Of a DNA stretch of 64,000 bases, positions 35,952 through 45,204 are shown one piece after another. Both the position numbers and the translations under genes were made by a program. The notes under the pieces were generated by a model. The model searched no databases, had not been told where the DNA came from, and saw only the letters and a list, made by a program, of their open reading frames with translations. The stretch is from Paraburkholderia sp. PGU19. Its GTDB lineage: Bacteria; Pseudomonadota; Gammaproteobacteria; Burkholderiales; Burkholderiaceae. Positions within the stretch are counted from its first letter, which is position 1. Each line of letters starts with the position of its first letter. Location: NCBI RefSeq assembly GCF_013426915.1, contig NZ_AP023179.1:1860001-1924000 (forward strand), in the 5' to 3' direction.

Positions 35952-37262
35952 ATGGAGAGCAGGATGGAGGCCCGCGCGGCGACGCGCGATGCAGCATCGG
36001 CACAGCACTCGACCAGCGTACGCTGGCGCATCTTCGGCGTGGTGTTTCTCATCACGTTGATCAATTTGGTGGATCGCATCTCGCTGTCGATCGCGATGCC
36101 CACCATCGCGAAAGAGTTCACACTCTCGCCCGCGATGCAGGGCCTCATTCTCTCCAGCTTCTTCTGGTCGTATGCGTTGCTGCAGATTCCCGGCGGCTGG
36201 CTGATCGACCGCTTCGGGCCGCGCAAGGTGGTCGCATGCGCAACGGTGCTGTGGGGCCTGTTTCAGACGCTGATGGGCGCAGCGACGGGCGGTCTGTCGA
36301 TGCTCTTCATGCGCGTCGGGCTGGGCGCCGCTGAAGCGCCGCTGTTTCCCGCGGGCAGCAAGCTCAACGCGCTGTGGCTCTCGAAGAAGGAACGCGCGCG
36401 CGGCGCGGTATTGATGGATGCCGGCTCGCCGCTCGGCGCGGCGATCGGCGGGCTGGCCATCTCGAACCTGATCCTGATGTTCGGCTCGTGGCGCACGGCG
36501 TTCGTGGTCGCGGGCCTCGCGACCATCGCATGCGGATGGCTGGCGTGGCGCTATCTGCGCGACGATCCCGCGAAGCATCCGGGCGTCAACTCGGCGGAAC
36601 TGGAGCATATCCGCGACGGCGCACCCGCACAGGCCAGCGCCGCGATTCAGGCGAGCGCGCACACGCAGGACGCGCCCTTGCCGCTGCGCTCGACGGTGGC
36701 GATGTGCGTGGGTCGCATGGCTTGGGCGATGATCTTTTTCGGCTTGCTGACCTGGGGCCCGACCTATCTGACGCAGGCACGGGGCCTGAGCCTGTCGCAA
36801 ATCGGCGCCGCCACGTTCTTCATCTTCCTCGCGGGCGCCTGTGGCTCACTGACGGGAGGCTTCCTGTGCGACGCGTTGTGCTCGTGGGGCTTCTCGCGCG
36901 GCAAGGTCGTGAAGGGCATGATCGCGCTATCGGGTCTTACGACGCTGGCGGTGTTTGCCGCGCTGCCGGGCATTTCATCGCCCGTGACGGCCATCGCGGT
37001 GCTGTGCGCGGCATCGTTCATGCTGTTGTGGGGCAGCCTCTACTGGAGCCTGCCATCGCTGCTCGCCAGTCCGGGACGCGTGGGCCTGCTAGGCGCATGC
37101 ATGAATTGTGCGGGCAGCGTCGGCGGCATCTCGATTCCGCTTATCACGGGCTTCATTCTTCAACGCACCGGCTCCTTCGATGCGGTGCTGCATTTTTACA
37201 GTGCGTGTGCAATGGTGTATATCGCCGGCTCACTGGCGATCGACCTGCGCCGCACGCGCTGA
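35952..37262 (+). CDS. ACS-family MFS transporter
   Basis: A 436-aa, 12-segment carrier of the anion:cation symporter family. Helix 1 ends INLVDRISLSIAMP, and motif A is WLIDRFGPRKVV. It is preceded by a good ribosome binding site (AGGAGA). The family imports organic anions such as aldonates, aldarates and hexuronates. It lies between the dehydratase and PdxA-like genes on the same strand, so import of the pathway's sugar acid is the natural role. Confidence 0.87.
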   Translation: MESRMEARAATRDAASAQHSTSVRWRIFGVVFLITLINLVDRISLSIAMPTIAKEFTLSPAMQGLILSSFFWSYALLQIPGGWLIDRFGPRKVVACATVLWGLFQTLMGAATGGLSMLFMRVGLGAAEAPLFPAGSKLNALWLSKKERARGAVLMDAGSPLGAAIGGLAISNLILMFGSWRTAFVVAGLATIACGWLAWRYLRDDPAKHPGVNSAELEHIRDGAPAQASAAIQASAHTQDAPLPLRSTVAMCVGRMAWAMIFFGLLTWGPTYLTQARGLSLSQIGAATFFIFLAGACGSLTGGFLCDALCSWGFSRGKVVKGMIALSGLTTLAVFAALPGISSPVTAIAVLCAASFMLLWGSLYWSLPSLLASPGRVGLLGACMNCAGSVGGISIPLITGFILQRTGSFDAVLHFYSACAMVYIAGSLAIDLRRTR

Positions 37263-37283
37263 CACTCAAAAGGCAAAACTACG

Positions 37284-38285
37284 ATGAAACCTCGTATTGC
37301 AGTCCTGCTTGGCGACCCGGCCGGCATCGGTCCCGAACTCATCGCGCGTTTGCTCGCGCGGCCCGAAAACCGCGCGCGCGCCGATCTGCTCATCATCGGC
37401 GACAAACGCGAGCTGGATAAAGGCATGGAGATCGCGCAGCAGCGCTTCGACTACACCGTGGTCAAAAGCGAAACCGATGCCCCGCGCGATACCGATGTGC
37501 CTTCGCTGATCGATTTTCGTCTCGCCGACGATGCCCCATACGAACGCGCCGTTTCGACCGAGCGGGGCGGGCGCTACAGCCTCGAAGCCTTCAGGAAGGC
37601 GCTGGCCCTGACGCAAGACAAGCGCACCCACGCGATGATGTTCGCCCCCGTCAACAAGACGTCGTTGCACATGGCGGGCATGGAGACGAGCGACGAAATG
37701 GAGTGGTTCGCGCGCCAGCTTGATTACAGCGGCGCATTCTGTGAATTCAACGTGCTCGACGAACTGTGGACCTCGCGCGTCACCTCGCACATGGCACTGA
37801 AGGATGTCAGCGCGCGGCTGTCGGAGCAGCGCATCATCGGTGCGATCCAGTTGATCAACGATGGCCTGAAGCGGGCGGGTATTGCTTCGCCGCGCATCGC
37901 GGTGTGCGGCTTCAATCCGCATAACGGCGACAATGGCGCGTTCGGCCGCGAGGAACTGGACGTGATCGCGCCCGCCGTCGACAAGGCGCGCTCGCTCGGT
38001 TACGACGCGCAGGGCCCGTTCCCGGCCGATACGATCTTCGTGCGTGCGCGCGACCAGAAGGCGTTCGACGGCGTGGTCACGATGTACCACGACCAGGGCC
38101 AGATTGCGATGAAGCTGATGGGCTTTTGGCGCGGCGTGACAGTGCATGGCGGCCTGCCAGTGCCGATCACCACGCCCGCGCACGGCACCGCGTTCGACAT
38201 CCACGGCCAGGGCAAGGCCGACGTGGGCGCGACGCAAAAGGCCTTCGACATCGCCGTGCGCATGGCGCAGGACCGTCTGGGCTGA
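37284..38285 (+). CDS. PdxA-family metal-dependent dehydrogenase
   Basis: A 333-aa homologue of 4-hydroxythreonine-4-phosphate dehydrogenase. It begins IAVLLGDPAGIGPEL. The three metal-binding His residues are visible in SHMALKD, MYHDQGQI and TPAHGTAFDI. The family oxidises a 3-hydroxy acid phosphate with NAD and decarboxylates it; PdxA2 members do this to 4-phospho-threonate or -erythronate made by a DUF1537 kinase, and TphB-like members use unphosphorylated diols. No kinase gene lies nearby, and the setting is a sugar-acid cluster. Vitamin B6 synthesis is therefore unlikely and the substrate is open. Confidence 0.83.
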   Translation: MKPRIAVLLGDPAGIGPELIARLLARPENRARADLLIIGDKRELDKGMEIAQQRFDYTVVKSETDAPRDTDVPSLIDFRLADDAPYERAVSTERGGRYSLEAFRKALALTQDKRTHAMMFAPVNKTSLHMAGMETSDEMEWFARQLDYSGAFCEFNVLDELWTSRVTSHMALKDVSARLSEQRIIGAIQLINDGLKRAGIASPRIAVCGFNPHNGDNGAFGREELDVIAPAVDKARSLGYDAQGPFPADTIFVRARDQKAFDGVVTMYHDQGQIAMKLMGFWRGVTVHGGLPVPITTPAHGTAFDIHGQGKADVGATQKAFDIAVRMAQDRLG

Positions 38286-38289
38286 CGCC

Positions 38290-39246
38290 ATGATGCACGA
38301 GCACATCGAGGCCTTGCGACAGCGCTTTCTGCATAGCGGCGATGACGCGGACCTGCCCATCGTCGATGCGCATCATCACTTCTGGGATCTGGAGCGCAAC
38401 TATCATCCGTGGCTGCGCGACGTGCCGCGCATCCCATTTCGTTACGGCGATTACGAAGCGATCTGCCATGACTTCCTGCCCGACGATTATTTCGCGCGAG
38501 CGGGCAATCACCGCATCGTCAAGACGGTGATGATGGAAGGGGAGTGGGACCCGCGCGATCCCACGGGCGAAGCGCGCTGGGCCACGGCGCTGCATCAGCG
38601 AACGGGTCTGCCCAGCGCGATGGCTGCGCAGATCTGGCTAGACCGCGACGACGTGACCGACGTGCTCGCCGCTTACCGTGATCTACCGCTCGTGCGCAGC
38701 GTGCGGCACAAGCCCGCGACCGTGCCGCGCGCCGCGCATCGCCGCGATTTCAGCGCGCCCGGCTCGATGCGTTCCGAAGGCTGGCGGCGCGGCTACGCGC
38801 TGCTTGAAGCAAGTGGCCTGATGTTCGAACTGCAGGCGCCATGGTGGCATTTTGAAGAAGCGGCCGAACTCGCGCGCGACTTTCCGCGCACGAGGATCGT
38901 CGTGAATCACACGGGTTTGCCTGCTGACCGCAGCGACGAAGCGCTTGCCGCGTGGCGCAGCGCGCTCGATGCGCTGGCGCGCCATCCCGATGTCTGGCTG
39001 AAGATTTCAGGTATCGGCGAGCAGGGCGCTGCATGGAGCGTGGCGCGCAACGGTCCCATCGTGCGCGATGCGATCGCCTGCTTCGGCACTGCGCGTTGTC
39101 TGTTCGCGAGCAACTTTCCCGTCGACAGTCTAGTGGTGACGCTCGACGATCTGTTCAGCGGCTTCAAGACGATCGTCGCGGGTTGCACGCGCGAGGAGCG
39201 GCTCGCGCTCTTCTACGACAACGCGTGCGCGCTCTATCGCATCTAG
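38290..39246 (+). CDS. COG3618-type amidohydrolase/lactonase
   Basis: A 318-aa TIM-barrel hydrolase of the amidohydrolase 2 family. The N-terminal metal motif is VDAHHHFWDLERNYHPWL (Asp26, His28, His30). A barrel-strand His lies in VVNHTGLPAD, and a catalytic-Asp region in FASNFPVD. L-fucono- and L-rhamnonolactonases and pyrone-dicarboxylate lactonase belong here. In this context it probably opens an aldonolactone for the dehydratase. The start is ATG 38290, just after the PdxA-like stop; a second ATG follows at 38293. A paralogue lies at 41664. Confidence 0.82.
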   Translation: MMHEHIEALRQRFLHSGDDADLPIVDAHHHFWDLERNYHPWLRDVPRIPFRYGDYEAICHDFLPDDYFARAGNHRIVKTVMMEGEWDPRDPTGEARWATALHQRTGLPSAMAAQIWLDRDDVTDVLAAYRDLPLVRSVRHKPATVPRAAHRRDFSAPGSMRSEGWRRGYALLEASGLMFELQAPWWHFEEAAELARDFPRTRIVVNHTGLPADRSDEALAAWRSALDALARHPDVWLKISGIGEQGAAWSVARNGPIVRDAIACFGTARCLFASNFPVDSLVVTLDDLFSGFKTIVAGCTREERLALFYDNACALYRI

Positions 39247-39272
39247 GCACTTACACAGGAGACGTCTCTAGC

Positions 39273-40193
39273 ATGACTGCAACGACCTACCGCGGCGTGT
39301 TCCCCGTCGCACCCACCATTTTCGACGAGGACGGGCGGCTCGATCTCGAAGGCCAGAAACGCGCCATCGATTTCATGATCGACGCCGGCTCGCATGGCGT
39401 GTGCATCCTTGCGAACTTTTCCGAGCAGTTCGCGCTCTCCGACGCCGAGCGCGAGACCGTGCAGCGCACCGTGCTCGAACACGTCGCGGGCCGTGTGCCG
39501 GTGATCGTCACGACCACGCACTTCAGTTCGCAGATCTGCGCCGGGCGCAGCCGTGCGGCGCAACTCGCGGGCGCCGCGATGGTCATGGTGATGCCGCCGT
39601 ATCACGGCGCGACGATTCGCGTGAGCGAGCGCGACATTGAGGCGTTCTACCAGCGCGTGTCGGATGCGATCGACATCCCCATCATGATCCAGGACGCGCC
39701 CGTGGCGGGCACGCCGCTGTCCGCGCCGTTTCTCGCCAGATTGGCGAAGGAAGTCGAGCACGTGTCGTACTTCAAGATCGAAACCGCGCAGGCGGCCTCG
39801 AAGCTGCGCGAGCTGATCGAACTGGGCGGTGATGCGATCGTCGGCCCCTGGGACGGCGAGGAAGCGATTACGTTGATCCCGGATTTCGATGCGGGCGCGA
39901 CGGGCGCGATGACGGGCGGCGGCTATCCGGACGGCATCCGCAAGATCGTCGATGCGTATGCGTCTGGCGACACCGAACAGGCTGCGGCGCTCTATCAGCA
40001 ATGGCTTCCCCTCATCAACTACGAGAACCGCCAGTGCGGGCTTGCGGCCTGCAAGACGCTGATGAAGGAGGGCGGCGTGATCCGCTCGGACGCGGTGCGT
40101 CATCCGCTCGCACCGATGCATCCCAAGGTACGCGAAGGGCTGCTGAAGGTGGCGCGCAGGCTTGACCCGCTGGTCTTGCGCTGGGGCCGCTGA
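39273..40193 (+). CDS. DapA-family (dihydrodipicolinate synthase-like) lyase
   Basis: A 306-aa class I aldolase-type TIM barrel. The Schiff-base lysine is Lys168 in VSYFKIETAQ. The usual Gly-Thr/Ser-Thr/Ser-Gly-Glu motif is replaced by LANFSEQ (46–52), and the usual Tyr of YNxP by IQDAP (139–143). Changes of this kind are found in 2-keto-3-deoxy-sugar-acid aldolases and dehydratases rather than true DapA. It follows a lactonase-like gene by 26 bases. It probably cleaves or dehydrates the 2-keto-3-deoxy acid made by the dehydratase. The exact reaction cannot be fixed from sequence. Confidence 0.82.
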   Translation: MTATTYRGVFPVAPTIFDEDGRLDLEGQKRAIDFMIDAGSHGVCILANFSEQFALSDAERETVQRTVLEHVAGRVPVIVTTTHFSSQICAGRSRAAQLAGAAMVMVMPPYHGATIRVSERDIEAFYQRVSDAIDIPIMIQDAPVAGTPLSAPFLARLAKEVEHVSYFKIETAQAASKLRELIELGGDAIVGPWDGEEAITLIPDFDAGATGAMTGGGYPDGIRKIVDAYASGDTEQAAALYQQWLPLINYENRQCGLAACKTLMKEGGVIRSDAVRHPLAPMHPKVREGLLKVARRLDPLVLRWGR

Positions 40194-40291
40194 GCATCGT
40201 TTGAACCCGCGCGTGAACCCTGCGCGCCCATCCCCGCTACCACTCGACCATCATAAAACGCTCGCGATCCGGCGAAGCGGCAGGAGACGTC

Positions 40292-41620
40292 ATGACCTCA
40301 TCTTTCTCAGGCAGTTCATCCAGTGCGGACGTGGACACTGGCGCGATGGCGGTGGACGAAGAGCATCGGCTCTTCCGCAAGATCGCGTGGCGCTTCTTGC
40401 CGGTGCTGATGCTCGGCTATCTCGCCGCGTCGATCGACCGCGTCAACGTGGGTTTCGCCAAGCTGCACATGGCGCAAACGCTCGGCCTGAGCGACGCGAT
40501 GTATGGTTTCGGTGCGGGCATTTTTTTCGTTGGCTATTTTTTCTTCGAAGTCCCGAGCAACCTGATTCTCTACCGCGTCGGGGCCCGCCGCTGGCTGGCG
40601 CGCATCATGGTGAGCTGGGGTGTAGTATCCGGCCTGATGATGTTCGTCAGCACGCCGTGGGAGTTCTATGCCGCGCGTTTCGCGCTCGGCGTGGCGGAGG
40701 CGGGCTTCATACCCGGCGTCATTTATTACCTCACGATCTGGTTTCCCGCGCATCGGCGCGGCCGCGTGATGGGCGTGTTCTATATCGCGCTGGCGCTGTC
40801 CGGGCTGATCGGCGGTCCCGTGTCCGGCTGGATCTTGCAGTCCATGCCGGGCGTCTGGGGCCTCGCGGGCTGGCGGTGGATGTTTCTGCTCGAGGCGCTT
40901 CCGACCATCGCCGTGGCGGGGCTGATCCTTGCGACGCTCGACGACAGGATCGAGGATGCGCAGTGGCTCGATGCCAGCGAGCGCGCCAATCTGCTGCGCG
41001 TGATGCAAAACGAGGTACGCCATAAGCCGCATCTGTCGATGCGCGAGATGTTCGCCAATCGTCACCTCGCCGTGATGTGCCTGATCTTCTTCGCGAACAT
41101 TTTCGCGATGTACGGCCTCGGCTTCTGGATGCCCACGCTGATCAAGAACATGGGCGTCGCCAGCGACCTGCATATCGGCCTGCTGTCCGCGCTGCCGAGC
41201 TTATGTGCAATTCCCGCGATGGTCCTGTTCGGCCGCAGCGCGGACCGGCATGGCGAGCGCCGCTGGCATCTGGCCACGCTGTTCCTGATTGGTGCAGTGG
41301 GGCTGGCCTTGACGGTGATCTGGCAGCACGAGCCCGCGCTCGGCATACTCGCGCTCTGCGTAGCGAACTTCGGCATACTCGCCATTCCACCGATGTTCTG
41401 GAGCCTGCCGACGGCGCTCCTGAGCGGCGCGGCGGCGGCGGCGGGCATCGCGCTGATCAACTGTCTGGCCAATCTGTCCGGCTTTCTCGGGCCGTATATC
41501 GTTGGCACGGTGAAACAGTTGACGGGCACCAGCGAGGCGTCGATCTGGCTGATGTGCGCTGTGCTCTTCGCGGGCGCGCTGCTGGTGCTGTCGATTCCCG
41601 CGCGGCTCGTCAATCGATGA
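40292..41620 (+). CDS. ACS-family MFS transporter (second carrier of the cluster)
   Basis: A 442-aa MFS protein with a hydrophilic Ser-rich N-terminus and 12 segments. The helix 1–2 stretch YLAASIDRVNVGFAKLHM, the FEVPSNLILYRVGARRW motif and the helix 4 GVAEAGFIPGVIYYLTIWFP are typical of tartrate/phthalate-type ACS carriers. AGGAGA precedes ATG 40292. Two carriers in one array suggest that two related substrates, or a lactone and its free acid, are imported. Confidence 0.87.
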   Translation: MTSSFSGSSSSADVDTGAMAVDEEHRLFRKIAWRFLPVLMLGYLAASIDRVNVGFAKLHMAQTLGLSDAMYGFGAGIFFVGYFFFEVPSNLILYRVGARRWLARIMVSWGVVSGLMMFVSTPWEFYAARFALGVAEAGFIPGVIYYLTIWFPAHRRGRVMGVFYIALALSGLIGGPVSGWILQSMPGVWGLAGWRWMFLLEALPTIAVAGLILATLDDRIEDAQWLDASERANLLRVMQNEVRHKPHLSMREMFANRHLAVMCLIFFANIFAMYGLGFWMPTLIKNMGVASDLHIGLLSALPSLCAIPAMVLFGRSADRHGERRWHLATLFLIGAVGLALTVIWQHEPALGILALCVANFGILAIPPMFWSLPTALLSGAAAAAGIALINCLANLSGFLGPYIVGTVKQLTGTSEASIWLMCAVLFAGALLVLSIPARLVNR

Positions 41621-41663
41621 AGCCTGACATCGACCGTCCGTGCCTTGCTCTCTGAATAACGCC

Positions 41664-42596
41664 ATGAACGCACGCTCGCAAAACAGCATCGGTTTCGACC
41701 TGCCGATCTTCGACGCACATCATCATTTCTTTGATCTGTCGGACGGTCACTATCCGTGGTTGACCGACGCCTACAATCCGCAGTTCTTTCTCGGCGACTA
41801 TCGCGCGATCTGCCGTGATTTTCTGCCGGCGGATTATCGCGCGGCGACGGCGGGCTTCCAGGTGATCGGCACGGTGCATGTCGAAGCGGAGCGCTCGCGC
41901 CGTGAGCAGGTCGCGGAGAACGGCTTCGTCGCGCGGCTCAACGCGCGCGAGGGCTTGCCGTCAGTCGCGGTCGCACACGTGTATTTCACGCAGCACGATT
42001 GCGCAGAGGTACTCGCCGCGCACGCGGCCGATCCGCTGGTGCGCGGCGTGCGGTCCAAACCCGTGACCTCGACGCACGCGCAGGCGAGCGTGCGCGGCGA
42101 GCCGGGCACCATGCAGGACGAGGCCTGGCTGCGCGGACTGGCAACGCTGGAACGCTTCGGCCTGTCGTGGGATCTGCGGGTGCCTTACTGGCATCTGGAG
42201 GAGGCAGCCGAAGTCGCACGCGGCGTCCCGGACACGATCATCGTGCTCAATCATCTGGGGCTTCCGCTAGATCGCTCGGATGCCGGTCTTGCAATATGGC
42301 GTCGGGGGATGGCGGCGCTGGCCGATTGCGGCAACGTGCATCTGAAAGTGTCGGAGCCCGGCCTTAAGGGTGGCGTGTGGGACAGTGCCAGTAATCGGCG
42401 AGTCATTCGCGAGGCGGTCGAGATGTTCGGCTTCTCGCGTTCGATGTTTGCGAGCAATTTGCCCGTCGGAAGTCTCTCTGCGAGTTTCGAACAGATGGTT
42501 GCGGATGTGGTTGGTGCTTTGCCTGCTGCGAGTGAAGCGCAATTGCGGGAGCTTTTTGCCGGGACGTGTCGCCGGGTGTACAGGGTGCCAGCATAG
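41664..42596 (+). CDS. COG3618-type amidohydrolase, paralogue of the 38290 gene
   Basis: A 310-aa amidohydrolase with the same architecture as the enzyme at 38290: IFDAHHHFFDLSDGHYPWL at the N-terminus, LNHLGLPLD in the barrel and FASNLPVG near the end. The Asp of the usual FASN-P-D motif is replaced by Gly (PVG), so activity may differ or be weaker. The ribosome binding site is poor for either ATG 41664 or GTG 41640. It ends the sugar-acid array. It may open a second lactone taken in by the adjacent carrier. Confidence 0.8.
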   Translation: MNARSQNSIGFDLPIFDAHHHFFDLSDGHYPWLTDAYNPQFFLGDYRAICRDFLPADYRAATAGFQVIGTVHVEAERSRREQVAENGFVARLNAREGLPSVAVAHVYFTQHDCAEVLAAHAADPLVRGVRSKPVTSTHAQASVRGEPGTMQDEAWLRGLATLERFGLSWDLRVPYWHLEEAAEVARGVPDTIIVLNHLGLPLDRSDAGLAIWRRGMAALADCGNVHLKVSEPGLKGGVWDSASNRRVIREAVEMFGFSRSMFASNLPVGSLSASFEQMVADVVGALPAASEAQLRELFAGTCRRVYRVPA

Positions 42597-42821
42597 AGGC
42601 CGATCTCAGCGTTCTGAGATGCCCGTGCGCTGTCGCCAAACGGGTTGGCTGTGTGGTTGATCGAGGAGCAGCTGACAAGCTTGTCGGCGTTTAGAAACCC
42701 GACATTTCTATTTGGGACCTACAGACAGAATGTTGATAATTAAGATTATGTAAAATCACAAACAGGCAGCAGCAAACCAACTACCGCTCCCTCCAGCCTC
42801 AACCCTCAACAACTCGCCCGA

Positions 42822-43508
42822 TCAACCTTGCGCCTGATCCGCAGCCGGCGTATTTCCTTCACCGTCCGTCTGCGCCGCAGCCGCGTCATCCGCGGGCTTC
42901 GCAGCCGCAACCACACCGGCATCTTCACCAGACTTTGCAGCAGGCTTGTTCCGTCCACCCGAACGGCGTCGCGCGAACGCAGATTCCGACGCGGTGACCT
43001 TGCCCGTTTCCGCGCCATTCAGATCTACACGCGACGCGCCTTCCGTCAAGCTCGCCCAATATCGGCTGCCACGGCACCAGGTGCTCACGGCATCGCGGAC
43101 TTCCTGCTCGGTCAGTTTCAGTTCGCCGGCCTGCTTGAGCAGATCGTCGAGAATGCCAATTTTCAGCGCCACCTTCGGCGCAGGATTCTTCGGAAAGGCC
43201 AACGGAAAACGCTTCTGCAGCTTGCCGATCGTATGCACGACGGGATCGACGGGATTCTGCTGCTTTGCCGCCGGGCGAGCCGGCGCCGGCTTGCCGTGCG
43301 TCTTCGCATCCGCAGGCCGGGGTGCCCGTCGCGGGTCCCGGGATTTTGCGTCGCGCGGATTAGCGTCGCGCGTACCAGCGTCCTTCGCCTTCTGATCCTT
43401 GCCGCCCGTGTGAGGAGCCGGCTTGTCCGCAGCCTGCTTTTCCTTGCGCTGCGCCTTTGCCTGCTTGGCGAGTTCGTCCCTCAGCTTCGCCAGTTGTTCA
43501 AAGCCCAT
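42822..43508 (-). CDS. ProQ/FinO-domain RNA-binding protein
   Basis: A 228-aa protein with a central FinO/ProQ domain (about residues 87–170, containing KRFPLAFPKNPAPKVALKIG and STWCRGSRYWASL). It is flanked by a Lys/Ala/Pro-rich N-terminal linker with repeated Arg-Asp-Ala units and a disordered acidic tail. Such proteins bind structured small RNAs and 3' ends and act as RNA chaperones. It is monocistronic; 225 bases on its 3' side (42597–42821) contain no gene. Confidence 0.85.
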   Translation of the reverse strand: MGFEQLAKLRDELAKQAKAQRKEKQAADKPAPHTGGKDQKAKDAGTRDANPRDAKSRDPRRAPRPADAKTHGKPAPARPAAKQQNPVDPVVHTIGKLQKRFPLAFPKNPAPKVALKIGILDDLLKQAGELKLTEQEVRDAVSTWCRGSRYWASLTEGASRVDLNGAETGKVTASESAFARRRSGGRNKPAAKSGEDAGVVAAAKPADDAAAAQTDGEGNTPAADQAQG

Positions 43509-43732
43509 GTCTTCACCTTCATTGCAATGACGCAGGATTGTAGCAGCCGCTGAGCACCTTCATGCCGGGCGACGTTGCGCTGCCTACCTCAATCTTGCGC
43601 CCGGACGATGGCCGTTTCCTGTCATCGCACCATTTCGGCGCGGCAAGCAACGGACTCCGCCAGCCGATGCGAGCAGCAAGCGACGCTCCCGAATCGAATG
43701 CGAGCGCAACGCACATCGCCACGCACAAAACG

Positions 43733-43756
43733 AAAAAAGCGCCGCAAGCGCGGCGC
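43733..43756 (-). terminator. Rho-independent terminator of the second porin gene
   Basis: GCGCCGC (43739–43745) pairs with 43750–43756 around an AAGC loop and is preceded on the plus strand by six A. On the minus strand this is a stem followed by six U, 30 bases after the porin stop. Confidence 0.8.
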
Positions 43757-43786
43757 CCTGTCCTGCTTCTGCAACTTCAACCAGCG

Positions 43787-45004
43787 TCAGAACCGATGCA
43801 CGATGCCGACGCCCACACCGACCATGCTGCGCGATGACGAAGGCGTCGAGTTAAAGCCATCGCCGATCGTCGCCGTCGCGTTGATGATGGTGCGGCCGTT
43901 CGTGCCGAGCGTCTGGCCGTTCGCGCGCTGATATGCCTGCAACGCATACAGACCCGTACGCTTGGACAGCGAGTAGTACTCGGACAGGTTGACCTGCGAA
44001 TACGACGCGTTGCTCGAGATGCCGTTGGCCTTCGTCGCGCGCGTGTAGGCGTAGCCCGTCGCGAAGTCCCATGCAGCCGTCGGCTTCCAGTGCAGCACGA
44101 TGCCGCCCGAGTTCCAGATCGACAGGTCGTGGAAGCCCGACCCGATGCCCGGAATGTACTGCACGTTCGAATACGTCGCCGTGATGTCGAACTGGCTGTT
44201 GAACGTATAGCCCCCGCCGACGGCGAAGCGCTGCTGCGCGCGTGCCGACTGGTAGCCATTGGTCACGGCCGACACACCCGCCTGCGCGCCCGCGTTCGAC
44301 GTCGTCGTATCGGTGCCGAACGTGCCGCCATTCACGTTCGAGTTGTTGATCTTCGAGAAGCCCACCGCGATGCCGATCGGGCCTTGCGAATACTGGACCG
44401 CCGTGCTCCACGTCGAGCCCTGATACGCGCTGCCCGGCACGCCGCCGAACGAATACGAGCCGCTGAACTTGAAGCCGTACAGCGTTGGCGACATGTACAG
44501 CAGCGTATTGTTCGCGCGATAGATCGTATCGAGACCGTCGACGTCGCCCGCGTGCGCGCCGTAGAAACCCGTCAGCCACGTCGTCGGGCTATACGGCGAC
44601 AGCAACTGGTAGTACGACGCGTACTGGCGGCCAGCCGTCAGCGAACCGTACGTGGCGTTCGTCACGCCGACGAACGCCTGGCGGCTGAACATCAGGTTGT
44701 TCGTCGACATCGCGCCGTTGTTCGCGCTGAAACCTTCTTCCAGTGTGAAGATCGCTTTCGTACCGCCACCGAGGTCTTCTGCGCCCTTCAGGCCGAAGCG
44801 GCTGCCCGCCCATACGCCCGTGACCATCTTGAAGGCCGAATGTCCGCCCGTGGTCGAACCGAGCGTCGTCGAGCTCGACTGATAACCGATGCCGTTATCG
44901 ACGATGCCGTACAGCGTCACGCTGCTTTGCGCGAACGCAGGCAGCGTGGCCAGCATCGCTGCGCCAGCCAGAGCGGCTTTGACTTCGGGGTAACGTCGTT
45001 TCAT
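43787..45004 (-). CDS. OmpC-type porin (second)
   Basis: A 405-aa outer-membrane porin. The signal peptide ends near PAFAQ (about residue 26), followed by SSVTLYGIVDNGIGYQ, the family motif RFGLKGAEDLGGGTKAIFTLE, and a C-terminal GIVHRF with final Phe. I prefer ATG 45004 (AAAGGA seven bases upstream) over 45022. It is monocistronic with its own terminator. It lies between the ProQ gene and the quiC operon and may admit aromatic or sugar acids used by the neighbours, which is inference. A 17-bp palindrome lies directly upstream. Confidence 0.9.
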   Translation of the reverse strand: MKRRYPEVKAALAGAAMLATLPAFAQSSVTLYGIVDNGIGYQSSSTTLGSTTGGHSAFKMVTGVWAGSRFGLKGAEDLGGGTKAIFTLEEGFSANNGAMSTNNLMFSRQAFVGVTNATYGSLTAGRQYASYYQLLSPYSPTTWLTGFYGAHAGDVDGLDTIYRANNTLLYMSPTLYGFKFSGSYSFGGVPGSAYQGSTWSTAVQYSQGPIGIAVGFSKINNSNVNGGTFGTDTTTSNAGAQAGVSAVTNGYQSARAQQRFAVGGGYTFNSQFDITATYSNVQYIPGIGSGFHDLSIWNSGGIVLHWKPTAAWDFATGYAYTRATKANGISSNASYSQVNLSEYYSLSKRTGLYALQAYQRANGQTLGTNGRTIINATATIGDGFNSTPSSSRSMVGVGVGIVHRF

Positions 45005-45033
45005 CTCCTGATCCTTTGTCATTGAGTGTTATG

Positions 45034-45050
45034 ACGATGCGTCGCATCGT
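45034..45050. promoter_or_regulatory. 17-bp palindrome upstream of the second porin gene
   Basis: ACGATGCG-T-CGCATCGT is a perfect 8-bp inverted repeat centred on one base, about 30 bases before the porin start. It is a good operator candidate or a 5'-UTR hairpin. Confidence 0.45.
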
Positions 45051-45204
45051 TTTGTCGGCGGCAGGACAAACGCGTGCCGTCGCCGCCGGTGCTGCGGGTA
45101 GTGCGAAAAGCTGAAGTCATGCGGGAAAATCCGGATGCCGCGCGGATCGCTACGGGTAACCACCACTATCGTGCCGCGCGATCCTTCACTGCATACCGTT
45201 GCGC

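Noticed and set aside
34575-36800. 741-codon minus-strand frame spanning the sugar-acid dehydratase and MFS genes
   Set aside because: It covers two well-supported plus-strand genes and their spacer, and its product is Arg/His-rich without domains.
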